Positions 31,168-39,103 of a stretch of 64,000 bases of DNA are shown here, in pieces. Position 1 is the stretch's first letter. Each line of letters opens with the position of its first letter. Source of the stretch: Thioalkalivibrio paradoxus ARh 1 (GTDB lineage Bacteria > Pseudomonadota > Gammaproteobacteria > Ectothiorhodospirales > Ectothiorhodospiraceae). The translations under genes and the position numbers were made by a program. A model generated the notes under the pieces. The model had not been told where the DNA came from. It saw nothing but the letters and a program-made list of their open reading frames with translations, and ran no database searches. The stretch lies in contig NZ_CP007029.1 of assembly GCF_000227685.2 (NCBI RefSeq), forward strand, positions 1,214,501 through 1,278,500, given 5' to 3'.

Positions 31168-31590
31168 CTACAGTTCGGATTGGAGCTTGCCGACTGCCTG
31201 ATTGGCCGTGAGAATCGGAATACCTTGGAAGTTTTCGAGAATGAGCAGATCGGCATCACCGGAGACAATGGCGGCGACTTGGGCGGTGATTGCACAGGCC
31301 AGCACTTCATCGTCGTCGGGATCACGTGAGACCGGTACCGGAGGGACATCGGGCTCGATTACATGCACGATAGCCGCGTAGTCCTCCACCAGGGCCTTGG
31401 CGGACAATCCGGCGCGCAGGATGCGAGCAGAAAACTTGTCGCGCGCCAACACCTCGGCCAGTTCCGCAAGTAATGCCGGGCTGGTGACGAGGGTCAGCTT
31501 CTGCGCCCGGCAGGCGTCAATCAGCTGGCGTGGTGCTCCCTGCCAGAGCAGGCCGGATATGACGGTGTTGGTGTCAGCGATGATCCGCAC
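31168..31590 (-). CDS. PIN-domain toxin
   Basis: A 140-residue protein. MRIIADTNTVISGLLWQGAP, LLAELAEVLARDKF, SRDPDDDEVLACAI and IVSGDADLLIL supply the PIN acidic positions. It belongs to the same broad group as the toxin at 24818 but pairs with a different antitoxin. It overlaps the antitoxin end by 17 bases. Confidence 0.88.
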   Translation of the reverse strand: MRIIADTNTVISGLLWQGAPRQLIDACRAQKLTLVTSPALLAELAEVLARDKFSARILRAGLSAKALVEDYAAIVHVIEPDVPPVPVSRDPDDDEVLACAITAQVAAIVSGDADLLILENFQGIPILTANQAVGKLQSEL

Positions 31591-31831
31591 GGCGAGCGTT
31601 GCGGCGTTCCCTGCGTGCGGCCTCGATTTCCGCTTGCACTTCTTCGGAGGTCAATGGCGGCAGATCCAAGGCGTCGAGGCGAGACATCGCCTCGCCGAGT
31701 CGGCGACTGGCCGCCCTCTGCGCGCGCTCGTCGCGATTCTTGAGGAAGTCCACGAAGTCCTCGACTTCGGAGAGCCGTTGCGGCGGAAGGTCTTTCAGCT
31801 TTTCGAGCAGGTGTTCAGGAGAGGTGCTCAT
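31574..31831 (-). CDS. DUF2281-like antitoxin
   Basis: An 85-residue protein from ATG 31831. EHLLEKLKDLPPQRLSEVED, then FVDFLKNRDERAQ, is the pattern of short antitoxin-like proteins that start with a helical LxxLPxxxxxEVxDFVxFL segment. The rest is charged and helical. An upstream ATG at 31858 is also possible. It is paired with the PIN toxin by overlap. Confidence 0.75.
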   Translation of the reverse strand: MSTSPEHLLEKLKDLPPQRLSEVEDFVDFLKNRDERAQRAASRRLGEAMSRLDALDLPPLTSEEVQAEIEAARRERRNARRADHR

Positions 31832-31924
31832 CGAAGGCCTCGTGACGGATCGACGCATGATTCGCGTTGGTCATCTTGCCAAATGCGTAACCGGAACATT
31901 AGCACAGCCATGTACTACCCGCTC

Positions 31925-32045
31925 GCACCCCCGTCACTGCGAGCCCCGCAGGGGCGTGGCAGTCCATGCGGCGGTTGAATCGCCGCAGGGCTTTGACACG
32001 GCCTGCGGCCTCGCAAATGACAGGCCCTCTCGATGACGTTTCTGT
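31925..32045. repeat. Palindromic repeat copy upstream of elyC copy 4
   Basis: CACTGCGAGCCCCGCAGGGG and GGCAGTCCATGCGGCGG are followed by TGACAGGCCCTCTCGATGACGTTTCTGTGAG, i.e. the upstream block also seen before copies 1 and 3. Confidence 0.75.
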
Positions 32046-32055
32046 GAGTTGACGC

Positions 32056-32815
32056 ATGTTCGACATCATCAAACCCCTCGTTGGCGCGTTCGCGGCGCCG
32101 TTGGCGCTGGCGACGCTGCTCGTGCTGTTGGCCGCGCTGGCGCTGTGGCGGGGGCGGCGCGTGCTCGGGCGTCTGCTGTTAGTGCTGGGCCTGCTGCTGG
32201 TCTTTCTGTCGTCGTGGGCGCCGGTGTCCAATCGGCTGCTGGCGCCGCTGAAGTGGGCGTATCCACCAGTGTGGGATCCGCGCGATCACGGGGATGTGAC
32301 CGCGGTGGTGGTGCTCGGGGCTGGGTGGGTGTCTGATCTCGATGTTCCTGCCTCGATCCGGCTAAGCACCAGTGCGTCCGTGCGCCTGATGGAGGGACTG
32401 CGCTTGCTCGAGGCGCTGCCAGACGCGCGCTTGCTGGTGAGCGGCGCGAGCCGGGACGCGGAGCGCCTGCCGGTGGCGCTGGGCTACGCGCAGGCGGCGC
32501 AGGCGCTGGGGATAGATCCCGCGCGCATCGTGGCGCTGGACACGCCGGTCGATACCGCGCAGGAGGCGTACGCGGTACGGGCGGTGCTGGCGGACGGCGA
32601 GCGCTTCTTCCTGGTGACGTCGGCGTCGCACATGCGGCGCGCGGTGCGGCATTTCGAGCGGGCGGGGCTCACGCCGATTCCGGCGCCGACGGGGTTCAAG
32701 ACGGGCGGGGGTCGGGTGCGGACGCTGGCGTATTGGGTGCCTTCGGCCGACAACCTGCGCAAGACGGAGCGGGTGGTGCACGAGTATTTGGGGTGGTGGG
32801 CGTTGGGGCTTGATC
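32056..32815 (+). CDS. ElyC/YdcF-like DUF218 membrane protein, copy 4, altered 3' end
   Basis: The elyC part covers about 253 residues: two hydrophobic N-terminal segments, AVVVLGAGWVSDLDVPASIR, LLVSGASRDAERLPVALG, SASHMRRAVRHFERAG and VVHEYLGWWALGLDH. At about 32815 the usual DHRGR end is lost and the frame runs on to a stop at 33055-33057, adding about 80 residues encoded out of frame over a PIN gene relic. The protein could still be made as a fusion of 333 residues. The DUF218 core is complete, so it may be functional. Confidence 0.75.
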
Positions 32816-33025
32816 ATTATCGCCTCGTGGCGCTGGACTCAGGCGTGTTCGAGCGAGCCGCAGCAGTGGCTGCTCACGCGTCGTACCCGCCTGAGGACGC
32901 TGGACGCCCTGCATCTGGCCTGCGCCGAGGCCAGCGAAGCGCCCTTGCTGACCCTCGATCAGGAACTCCTGGCGTCAGCGGAGTTTTTCGGCGTCGCTAC
33001 GTTTTCCGATTTCAAGCCCGAGTAG
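32816..33025 (+). pseudogene. PIN-domain toxin 3' relic
   Basis: In the frame ending at 33025 one reads RRTRLRTLDALHLACAEASE, then PLLTLDQELLASAEFFGVAT, the last third of a PIN domain (LRTLDALHLA ... LLTxDxxLxxAAxxxGV). The N-terminal part with the first acidic residues is missing, replaced by elyC copy 4. Confidence 0.75.
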
Positions 33026-33295
33026 CGTTCGCGAGCAGGGCTCGCTCCTGTCCGTAATCTCGTCCCGAGCATGGCTCAGCCAATGAGCGGATTCCGCTCA
33101 GAATGACGAGGAACCCAGGATATTCTGTCCAGGGGTCGTTGGTTTTTTCTACAGATCTCCGGGCGACGTCGATTTCGAGCTGGAAGCAGCCTGAATCGCC
33201 CGGCCAGGGGTCAGACTCCCGGTGCGCACATGGATGTTGGGCGAATGGGACGATGGCATCTAGTTCTCGCACATGCTGACCGGCGCGGTCGGCTG
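33026..33295. other. Gap with tumA-like scrap and broken repeats
   Basis: CGTTCGCGAGCAGGGCTCGC at 33027 is a half palindrome of the TAGGAGCG family. At 33166-33222 GTCGATTTCGAGCTGGAAGC and the following CGCCCGGCCAGGGGTCAGAC repeat 40109-40160, the 3' end of the tumA-like gene and its flank. No gene is complete. Confidence 0.65.
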
Positions 33296-34230
33296 GCGCG
33301 GCCCGTCACTGCGAGCCCCGTCCCACCCGCGTCACTGCGAGCCCCCCACCGCCTCCGTCACTGCGAGCCCCGCAGGGGCGCGGCAGTCCACGCGCCGGCT
33401 GGATCGCCACGGGCCTTCGGCCCTCGCGATGACGGTGGGGCATTGTGGCCGTCACTGCGAGCCCCGCAGGGGCGCGGCAGTCCGCGCGCCGGCTGGATCG
33501 CCGCGGGCCTTTGGCCCTCGCGATGACGGTGGGGCTTTGTGGCCGTCACTGCGAGCCCCGCAGGGGCGCGGCAGTCCACGCGCCGGCTGGATCGCCACGG
33601 GCCTTTGGCCCTCGCGATGACGGTGGGGGTTGGTGGCCCGTCACTGCGAGTCCCGAAAGGGCGTGGCAGTCCATGCGGCGGCTGGATCGCCACGGGCCTT
33701 CGGCCCTCGCGATGACGGTGGGGGTAGGGCCCGTCCACTGCGAGCCCCGAACCGCCTCCGTCACTGCGAGCCCCGAACCGCCTCCGTCACTGCGAGCCCG
33801 GAGGGGCGTGGCAGTCCATGCGCCGCTGGATCGCCACGGGCCTTGGGCCCTCGCGATGACGGTGGGGGTGGGGTCCGTCCAATGCGAGTCCCGAACCGCC
33901 TCCGTCACTGCGAGCCCCGCAGGGGCGTGGCAGTCCATCCGCCGGCTGGATCGCCACGGGCCTTCGGCCCTCGCGATGACGGTGGGGGTAGGGCCCGTCC
34001 ACTGCGAGCCCCGAACCGCCTCCGTCACTGCGAGCCCCGCAGGGGCGTGGCAGTCCATCCGCCGGCTGGATCGCCACGGGCCTTCGGCCCTCGCGATGAC
34101 GGTGGGGGTAGGGCCCGTCCACTGCGAGCCCCGAACCGCCTCCGTCACTGCGAGCCCCGGAGGGGCGTGGCAGTCCATGCGCCGCTGGATCGCCACGGGC
34201 CTTCGGCCCTCGCGATGACGGTGTGCCAGC
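33296..34230. repeat. Palindromic repeat array C
   Basis: Eight full units start near 33356, 33450, 33543, 33640, 33787, 33900, 34021 and 34141. Between them lie short left-arm-only units of about 26 bases (CACTGCGAGCCCCGAACCGC) at 33304, 33330, 33733, 33757, 33867, 33989 and 34109. The block from about 33900 to 34140 contains two nearly identical 121-base composite units (full unit plus short unit), so part of the array grew by tandem duplication. Confidence 0.88.
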
Positions 34231-34310
34231 TGGCGGATGACGGCCTTCGGCCTTTTCCGCCCTGCGCCTCTTTCATCATCGGGGGTGGCCACATAGGCCA
34301 TGGAAGTTAA
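34226..34310. repeat. GTAGGGCGG-family element, right half
   Basis: GCCAGCTGGCGGATGACGGC, CTTCGGCCTTTTCCGCCCTG and TCTTTCATCATCGGGGGTGG match the right half of the 195-base units at 37451-37840. It abuts array C directly. Confidence 0.75.
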
Positions 34311-34551
34311 CCCAGGAAGGCGCTTGGGGCGCAGGCACACCACTGCGGGAGTTGGCGGTGGCCCAGGCGTCCCGGTACCCTCAGCGCCGGATGGCGCATG
34401 GCGTTTTTCGGCCTTCGCCGTCTTTCGTCGTCGGGGGGCTCGGTTGGTGTTGAACAGCGGAGCTTGCGTGCGAGAGGATGCCCGGCGTTGTTTCGGCCTG
34501 GAATCGGGCCATGTGTTTCTTCGGCATTTCGTCCTGCGACAGGGTGGTTTC

Positions 34552-35724
34552 GTGGATGACCTGAACCCCGTTTTTCCCGCGTTGCTGGCGGAAGTCCGCG
34601 CCATCTACGGCGCCGGTGCGATTCCGCTGCACCGGCCGGTGTTCGACGGGCCGGAGCGGCAGTTTCTCGTGGATGTTGTCGATTCGAACTTTGTTTCGTC
34701 GGTGGGGCGCCGGGTGGACGAGTTCGAGCAGCGGGTCGCGGCATTCACCGGGGCCGGATTCGCGGTCGCCACCGTGAACGGTACTGCAGCGTTGCACGTG
34801 GCGCTGGAACTCGCGGGTGTGAAACCCGGCGACGAGGTGCTGACCCAGGCCCTGACTTTCGTGGCCACCTGCAACGCGGTCCGCTATCTGGGTGCTCGGC
34901 CGGTGTTCGTGGACGTCGACCGGGACACGCTTGGGCTGAGTCCGGATGCGCTGCGCCGCTATCTGGAACAGGAGACCGAGTTGCGCCACGGCCGCTGCGT
35001 GAACCGCCGCACCGGGGCGCGGATCGCGGCCTGCGTGCCGATGCATACCTTCGGGTTTCCGTGCCGGATCGCCGAGATCGTGGCGCTGTGCGAAAGCTAC
35101 GCGATTCCTGTGGTCGAGGATGCGGCGGAGTCGCTGGGTAGCTGGGTCGATGGACGGCACACGGGTATCTTCGGCCGGCTCGGTACGCTGAGCTTCAACG
35201 GTAACAAGGTGATCACGACCGGCGGCGGCGGGATGATCCTCACCGACGACGAGACCCTGGCGCGGCGCGCGAAGCATCTGACGACGACCGCGAAGCAGCC
35301 CCATGCGTGGGAGTTCGTGCACGACGCGGTGGGCTACAACTACCGCATGCCGAACCTGAACGCCGCGCTCGGCTGCGCACAGATGGAGCGGCTGGAGGAG
35401 ATGCTGGAGGCGAAGCGTGCGGTGGCCCGGCGCTATGCCGCCTTTGCGGCGGAACATGGGCTAGAGTGGGTCTGTGAGCGCGAAGGGACGCGTGCGAACT
35501 TCTGGCTGAATGCGCTGGTGCTCGGTGCGCGTGAAGAGCGGGATGCTTTGCTCGAATATACGAACGCTGCCGGGGTGATGACGCGGCCGGTCTGGCGCCT
35601 GATGAACCGGCTCGCAACGTTCAATGACTGCCAGACCGACGGCCTGGAGAACTCGCGCTGGCTGGAGGAGCGGGTGGTGAACCTGCCGTCCAGCGTGCCG
35701 GATGGGGCGATGAAGCCGATGTAG
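34552..35724 (+). CDS. LegC/PerA-type sugar aminotransferase (DegT family)
   Basis: A 390-residue PLP enzyme from GTG 34552. IPLHRPVFDG and SNFVSSVGRRVDEFE open the fold. VATVNGTAALHVALELAG, VVEDAAESLGSWVDG (the acidic PLP contact) and LGTLSFNGNKVITTGGGGM (the PLP lysine at about residue 221) follow, then YNYRMPNLNAALGCAQMERL. The VPMHTFGFP and TTTAKQPHAWEF segments are typical of the LegC group, which aminates a 4-keto-6-deoxy nucleotide sugar at C4. The frame is open further upstream through the repeat half-element, but family alignment favours GTG 34552. It acts with the dehydratase that follows. Confidence 0.87.
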   Translation: MDDLNPVFPALLAEVRAIYGAGAIPLHRPVFDGPERQFLVDVVDSNFVSSVGRRVDEFEQRVAAFTGAGFAVATVNGTAALHVALELAGVKPGDEVLTQALTFVATCNAVRYLGARPVFVDVDRDTLGLSPDALRRYLEQETELRHGRCVNRRTGARIAACVPMHTFGFPCRIAEIVALCESYAIPVVEDAAESLGSWVDGRHTGIFGRLGTLSFNGNKVITTGGGGMILTDDETLARRAKHLTTTAKQPHAWEFVHDAVGYNYRMPNLNAALGCAQMERLEEMLEAKRAVARRYAAFAAEHGLEWVCEREGTRANFWLNALVLGAREERDALLEYTNAAGVMTRPVWRLMNRLATFNDCQTDGLENSRWLEERVVNLPSSVPDGAMKPM

Positions 35725-35784
35725 CCTGGATTGCCACGGGCGTTGACAACGTTTGTATCGGTGTTGGAGGCCACCCCTGACCAG

Positions 35785-35930
35785 AAAAATGCCCCTGTAG
35801 GAGCGGGCCTTGCACGCGAACCGGATGCCCCTGTAGGAGCGTGCCTTGCACGCGAACCGGCGTTTGGGTGGAGTTCCGGCGCCAGGCGCGCCTGCGGCGC
35901 GTTCGCGAGCAGGCTCGCTCCTACTGGGTT
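35785..35930. repeat. TAGGAGCG palindrome group
   Basis: CCTGTAGGAGCGGGCCTTGC and CCTGTAGGAGCGTGCCTTGC are two left arms 36 bases apart. GTTCGCGAGCAGGCTCGCTC followed by CTAC is the inverted right arm. Similar elements occur at 14231-14322 and 57483-57580. Confidence 0.8.
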
Positions 35931-35991
35931 GCGGCCCCGCGGTGACTGACTTTTGCGATGCGGTTGGACCCCATCAATTGGAGACCTGTCC

Positions 35992-37179
35992 ATGAACGTT
36001 CTTGATCTGATCGGCCGTTCCGAGCCGCTGTTCGATGCCGACGTGAGCCGTTTCGAGGCCGAGCTCTCCGAGCGCGTGCAGGGCGGGCGGTTCCTGGTGA
36101 TCGGCGGTGCCGGTTCCATCGGCCAGGCGGTAGCGCGGGAAATCTTCCGGCGCCGGCCGAAGGTGCTGCACGTGGTCGACATCAGCGAAAACAATATGGT
36201 CGAGCTGGTGCGCGATATCCGCAGTACGCTGGGCTACATCGACGGTGATTTCCGCACCTTCGCGATCGACTGCGGCTCGGTGGAATTCGATGCGCTGATG
36301 CGCTGGAGCGGCGGCTACGATTACATCCTGAACCTCTCCGCGCTGAAGCATGTGCGCAGCGAGAAGGACCCGTTCACGCTGATGCGCATGGTCGACGTGA
36401 ACATCCTGAACACGAACCGCACGCTGGAATTCGCGCGCGCGCAGGGCAGCCGGAAGTACTTCTGCGTGTCCACCGACAAGGCCGCGAACCCGGTGAACAT
36501 GATGGGCGCGAGCAAGCGCATCATGGAGATGTTCCTGATGCGCGCGAGCCTGGAGTTGCCGATTTCGACCGCGCGCTTCGCCAACGTCGCGTTCTCCGAC
36601 GGCAGCCTGCTGCACGGCTTCAACCAGCGCTTTGCGAAGCGCCAGCCGATCTCGGCACCGCGCGATGTGCGCCGCTACTTCGTGACCCCGCGGGAGTCCG
36701 GCGAACTGTGCCTGATGTCCTGCCTGCTCGGTGAGAACCGCGACATCTTTTTCCCGAAGCTCTCGGAGAAGCTGCACCTGATCACGTTTTCGGAGATCGC
36801 GGTGCGCTACCTCGCGGCGCTGGGTTTCGAGGCACATGTCTGCGCGACCGAGGACGAGGCGCGGGTGCGGGCAGACGAGCTGATCGCGGCCAAACGCTGG
36901 CCCTGCTACTTCTTCGACAGCGACACCACCGGGGAGAAGGACTTCGAGGAGTTCTTTACCGATAATGAGGTGTTGGACATGGAGCGTTTCGAAAGCATCG
37001 GCGTGATCCGCAACGAGCCGGTGTTCGATCCCGCCCGGCTGGAGCGGTTCGTTGCCCGCATCGCCGAGTTGAAGGCGGGCGGTGTGTGGGACAAGCCCGA
37101 TCTGGTGGCTCTGTTCCACGAGATGATCCCCGGTTTCGCGCACAAGGAAACCGGCAAGTACCTCGATTCGCGCATGTAG
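35992..37179 (+). CDS. Nucleotide-sugar 4,6-dehydratase (CapD/PseB/LegB-like)
   Basis: A 395-residue short-chain dehydrogenase/reductase. FLVIGGAGSIGQAVAREIF is the NAD(P)-binding glycine motif (about residues 36-54), then NLSALKHVRSEKDPF and CVSTDKAANPVNMMGASKRI, where the catalytic Tyr of classical SDRs is replaced by Met as is usual in this family and the Lys is retained. It probably converts UDP-GlcNAc to a 4-keto-6-deoxy sugar, the substrate of the aminotransferase. ATG 35992 has GGAG at the right distance. The last 100 residues form an extra domain typical of the longer family members. Confidence 0.85.
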   Translation: MNVLDLIGRSEPLFDADVSRFEAELSERVQGGRFLVIGGAGSIGQAVAREIFRRRPKVLHVVDISENNMVELVRDIRSTLGYIDGDFRTFAIDCGSVEFDALMRWSGGYDYILNLSALKHVRSEKDPFTLMRMVDVNILNTNRTLEFARAQGSRKYFCVSTDKAANPVNMMGASKRIMEMFLMRASLELPISTARFANVAFSDGSLLHGFNQRFAKRQPISAPRDVRRYFVTPRESGELCLMSCLLGENRDIFFPKLSEKLHLITFSEIAVRYLAALGFEAHVCATEDEARVRADELIAAKRWPCYFFDSDTTGEKDFEEFFTDNEVLDMERFESIGVIRNEPVFDPARLERFVARIAELKAGGVWDKPDLVALFHEMIPGFAHKETGKYLDSRM

Positions 37180-37321
37180 CCGGCGCATTCCAACCGCGCG
37201 GCACAGGATCGTTGGACGCCTGCCGCCGGATTGCATGAATCGCGGGGAAAGACGCAGCGCCCCGTCCCCAAGCCGGCCCAGCGTGGGGCACGGTCGCTTG
37301 CGGAGCGCCGGCTCGATTAGC

Positions 37322-37413
37322 GTGAAATGACAGCCACGGATTGACACGGATGAACACGGATGTTTGTTGATTGAAGCCCTATCCGTGTATATCCGTGTGT
37401 ATCCGTGGCAGGG
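37322..37413. repeat. CACGGAT repeat with inverted arms, copy 1
   Basis: GCCACGGATTGACACGGATG and AACACGGATG are answered by ATCCGTGTATATCCGTGTGT and ATCCGTGGC. Direct and inverted CACGGAT units make a long hairpin-forming stretch in the gap between the dehydratase and the sugar transferase. Confidence 0.75.
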
Positions 37414-37450
37414 AGACTTTCATGGGCGGGGGTGGCAGAGCGCCATGACA

Positions 37451-37840
37451 GTTAGCGTGAAAGTCACGGCCTGTCTCGTGTCCCGGGCGACCCGTAGGGC
37501 GGAAGAGCGCAGCGTCATCCGCCGCTCGGCGTTTGCGCCTCCCCGGCGCCCGCGGCAACCCCGGCGCCAGCTGGCGGATGACGGCCTTCGGCCTTTTCCG
37601 CCCTACGCGTCTTTCATTATCGGGGGGTGGCCGCTGGCCATGGAAGTTAGCGTGAAAGTCACGGCCTGTCTCGTGTCCCGGGCGACCCGTAGGGCGGAAG
37701 AGCGCAGCGTCATCCGCCGTACGGCGTTTGCGCCTCCCCGGCGCCCGCGGCAACCCCGGCGCCAGCTGGCGGATGACGGCCTTCGGCCTTTTCCGCCCTA
37801 CGCCTCTTTCATCATCGGGGGTGCTCCCCCCGAGGGCATG
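37451..37840. repeat. Two tandem 195-base units of the GTAGGGCGG family
   Basis: Each unit starts GTTAGCGTGAAAGTCACGGC, contains CGTAGGGCGGAAGAGCGCAG and CGTCATCCGCCG, then the inverted CGGATGACGGCCTTCGGCC and TTTTCCGCCCTACG, and ends near TTTCATTATCGGGGG. Unit starts are at 37451 and 37646. The copies differ at few positions, so the duplication is recent. Confidence 0.88.
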
Positions 37841-37847
37841 AAAGTTA

Positions 37848-37955
37848 ACGTGAAATGACAGCCACAGAAGGACACGGAAATCACGGAATATGAAACAAAT
37901 CAAGCCTTTTTTCGTGTCTGTCCGTGCCTTCCGTGACTCGCGTTTTCGTTTCGCA
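37848..37955. repeat. CACGGA repeat with inverted arms, copy 2
   Basis: GTGAAATGACAGCCACAGAA, GGACACGGAAATCACGGAA, then TTTTTTCGTGTCTGTCCGTG and CCTTCCGTGACTCGCG form an imperfect inverted repeat. It begins with the same GTGAAATGACAGCCAC as copy 1. Confidence 0.7.
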
Positions 37956-38030
37956 GAGGCAGCCCGCACCATGAGGGTTTGAAGCAGTTCCGTGGCAGTA
38001 TGTTGGGCATTCGTTCAAGGAGCAGATCTG

Positions 38031-38714
38031 ATGCAAAGATTCTTCGATATCGTGTTCTCCGGGCTCGCTGTGCTGGTGCTCTTGCCGGTGTTGCTGCCGA
38101 TCATGCTCGTGCTGCGCCTGACTGGCGAGGGCGAGATCTTTTTCCGGCAGCAACGCATCGGCAAGGACGGCAGGCCCTTCGGCCTGCTGAAGTTTGCGAC
38201 CATGCTAAAGGACAGCCCGACCATGGGTACCGGCACGGTCACGGTGAAGGGTGACCCGCGCATCCTCCCGGTCGGGCGGTTCCTGCGCAAGACGAAAATC
38301 AACGAGTTGCCGCAGTTGTTCAACATTCTCAAGGGCGACATGAGCATCGTGGGCCCGCGCCCGCAGGAACGGCGCTGCTTCGACGCTTTTGGGCCCGAGG
38401 TGCAGATGCAGTTGATCCGGGTACGCCCGGGGCTTTCTGGCGTCGGCTCGATCGTGTTCCGCGACGAGGAATCGATCCTGGGCCTGGTCGATGACCCGGT
38501 GCGCTTCTACGATGACGTGATCGCGCCGTACAAGGGGGCGGTCGAACGCTGGTACATCGACCACCAGACGCTGCGCAATTATTTCCTGGTGATCGCCGTG
38601 ACCGCCTGGGTAGTGATCTTCCCGCGAAGCCCGATTGTCTGGCGCGTGTTCGACCTCCCGGCACCGCCGCCCGAACTCGAGCGAAACCTGATGGCCGCCA
38701 GCACGGCAGGCTGA
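38031..38714 (+). CDS. Initiating sugar transferase (PglC/WbaP C-terminal type)
   Basis: A 227-residue protein from ATG 38031 with AAGGAG upstream. One N-terminal membrane segment (residues 8-28) is followed by EIFFRQQRIGKDGRPFGLLK, FATMLKDSP, VGRFLRKTKINELPQLFNIL and KGDMSIVGPRPQE, the bacterial sugar transferase signature with its DE-like catalytic pair region. It would move a sugar-1-phosphate from UDP to undecaprenyl phosphate, starting repeat-unit synthesis. The size and the neighbouring dehydratase and aminotransferase resemble the PglF-E-C set for amino sugars. A second hydrophobic stretch lies near residues 190-205. Confidence 0.88.
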   Translation: MQRFFDIVFSGLAVLVLLPVLLPIMLVLRLTGEGEIFFRQQRIGKDGRPFGLLKFATMLKDSPTMGTGTVTVKGDPRILPVGRFLRKTKINELPQLFNILKGDMSIVGPRPQERRCFDAFGPEVQMQLIRVRPGLSGVGSIVFRDEESILGLVDDPVRFYDDVIAPYKGAVERWYIDHQTLRNYFLVIAVTAWVVIFPRSPIVWRVFDLPAPPPELERNLMAASTAG

Positions 38715-38828
38715 TCATGCCGGCGGCGGATCGCCGTAGAGCCAAGACGCAGCGGGTTGGAATGCGGTTGCCAGGCAGTGCGGGAACCGAACAGGATCCA
38801 ATCCTGCTGCGTCGTGTGCGGAACTCCC

Positions 38829-39101
38829 ATGCGCAGCACGCAGCAACTCAGCATTACCCTGCCGATCGAGTTGACCAATGCGGTCAAGGCGAGGGTAGCC
38901 TCAGGCACGTACGCCAGCGAAAGCGAAGTGATTCGCGAAGGTCTGCGCGCGTTGATGGAACGCGATCGGGCGGTGGAAAGCTGGCTTCGGGAGGAGGTTG
39001 CGGCGGCCTACGATGCGCTGAGGGCAGACCCGGCCCGAGGCATCGCGAGCGATTCGGTCCGGGTCCGACTCGATGCCGAGCACAAGCTGAAGTCTGGCTG
39101 A
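38829..39101 (+). CDS. parD: ParD-family antitoxin
   Basis: A 90-residue protein starting at ATG 38829. QQLSITLPIELTNAVKARVA, then SGTYASESEVIREGLRALME, is the ParD/CC2985-type ribbon-helix-helix. The tail AYDALRADPARGIASDSVRV is the typical toxin-binding end. The partner parE directly downstream is broken, so this may be an orphan antitoxin. Without a toxin it might counter related toxins elsewhere. Confidence 0.88.
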   Translation: MRSTQQLSITLPIELTNAVKARVASGTYASESEVIREGLRALMERDRAVESWLREEVAAAYDALRADPARGIASDSVRVRLDAEHKLKSG

Positions 39102-39103
39102 AC

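Noticed and set aside
29743-34230. Possible CRISPR arrays
   Set aside because: The repeated parts are 80-110 bases and palindromic, and the intervals are 8-15 bases and not unique spacers. No cas genes are present.
10300-34551. Integron-type cassette array
   Set aside because: Many cassettes lie on opposite strands, no attC-like site with the usual RYYYAAC/GTTRRRY ends was seen, and no integron integrase is in the window.
10300-34551. Prophage or conjugative element
   Set aside because: No integrase, portal, terminase, capsid, relaxase or type IV secretion gene was seen.
33445-34604. Long open frames of 226-352 residues on both strands across repeat array C (and similar frames at 29675-30280 and 30722-31162)
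   Set aside because: They are translations of the repeated palindrome (recurring GSPRAFGPRDDGG or ARSDGGG), open in several frames because the unit lacks stops. There is no evidence of a protein.
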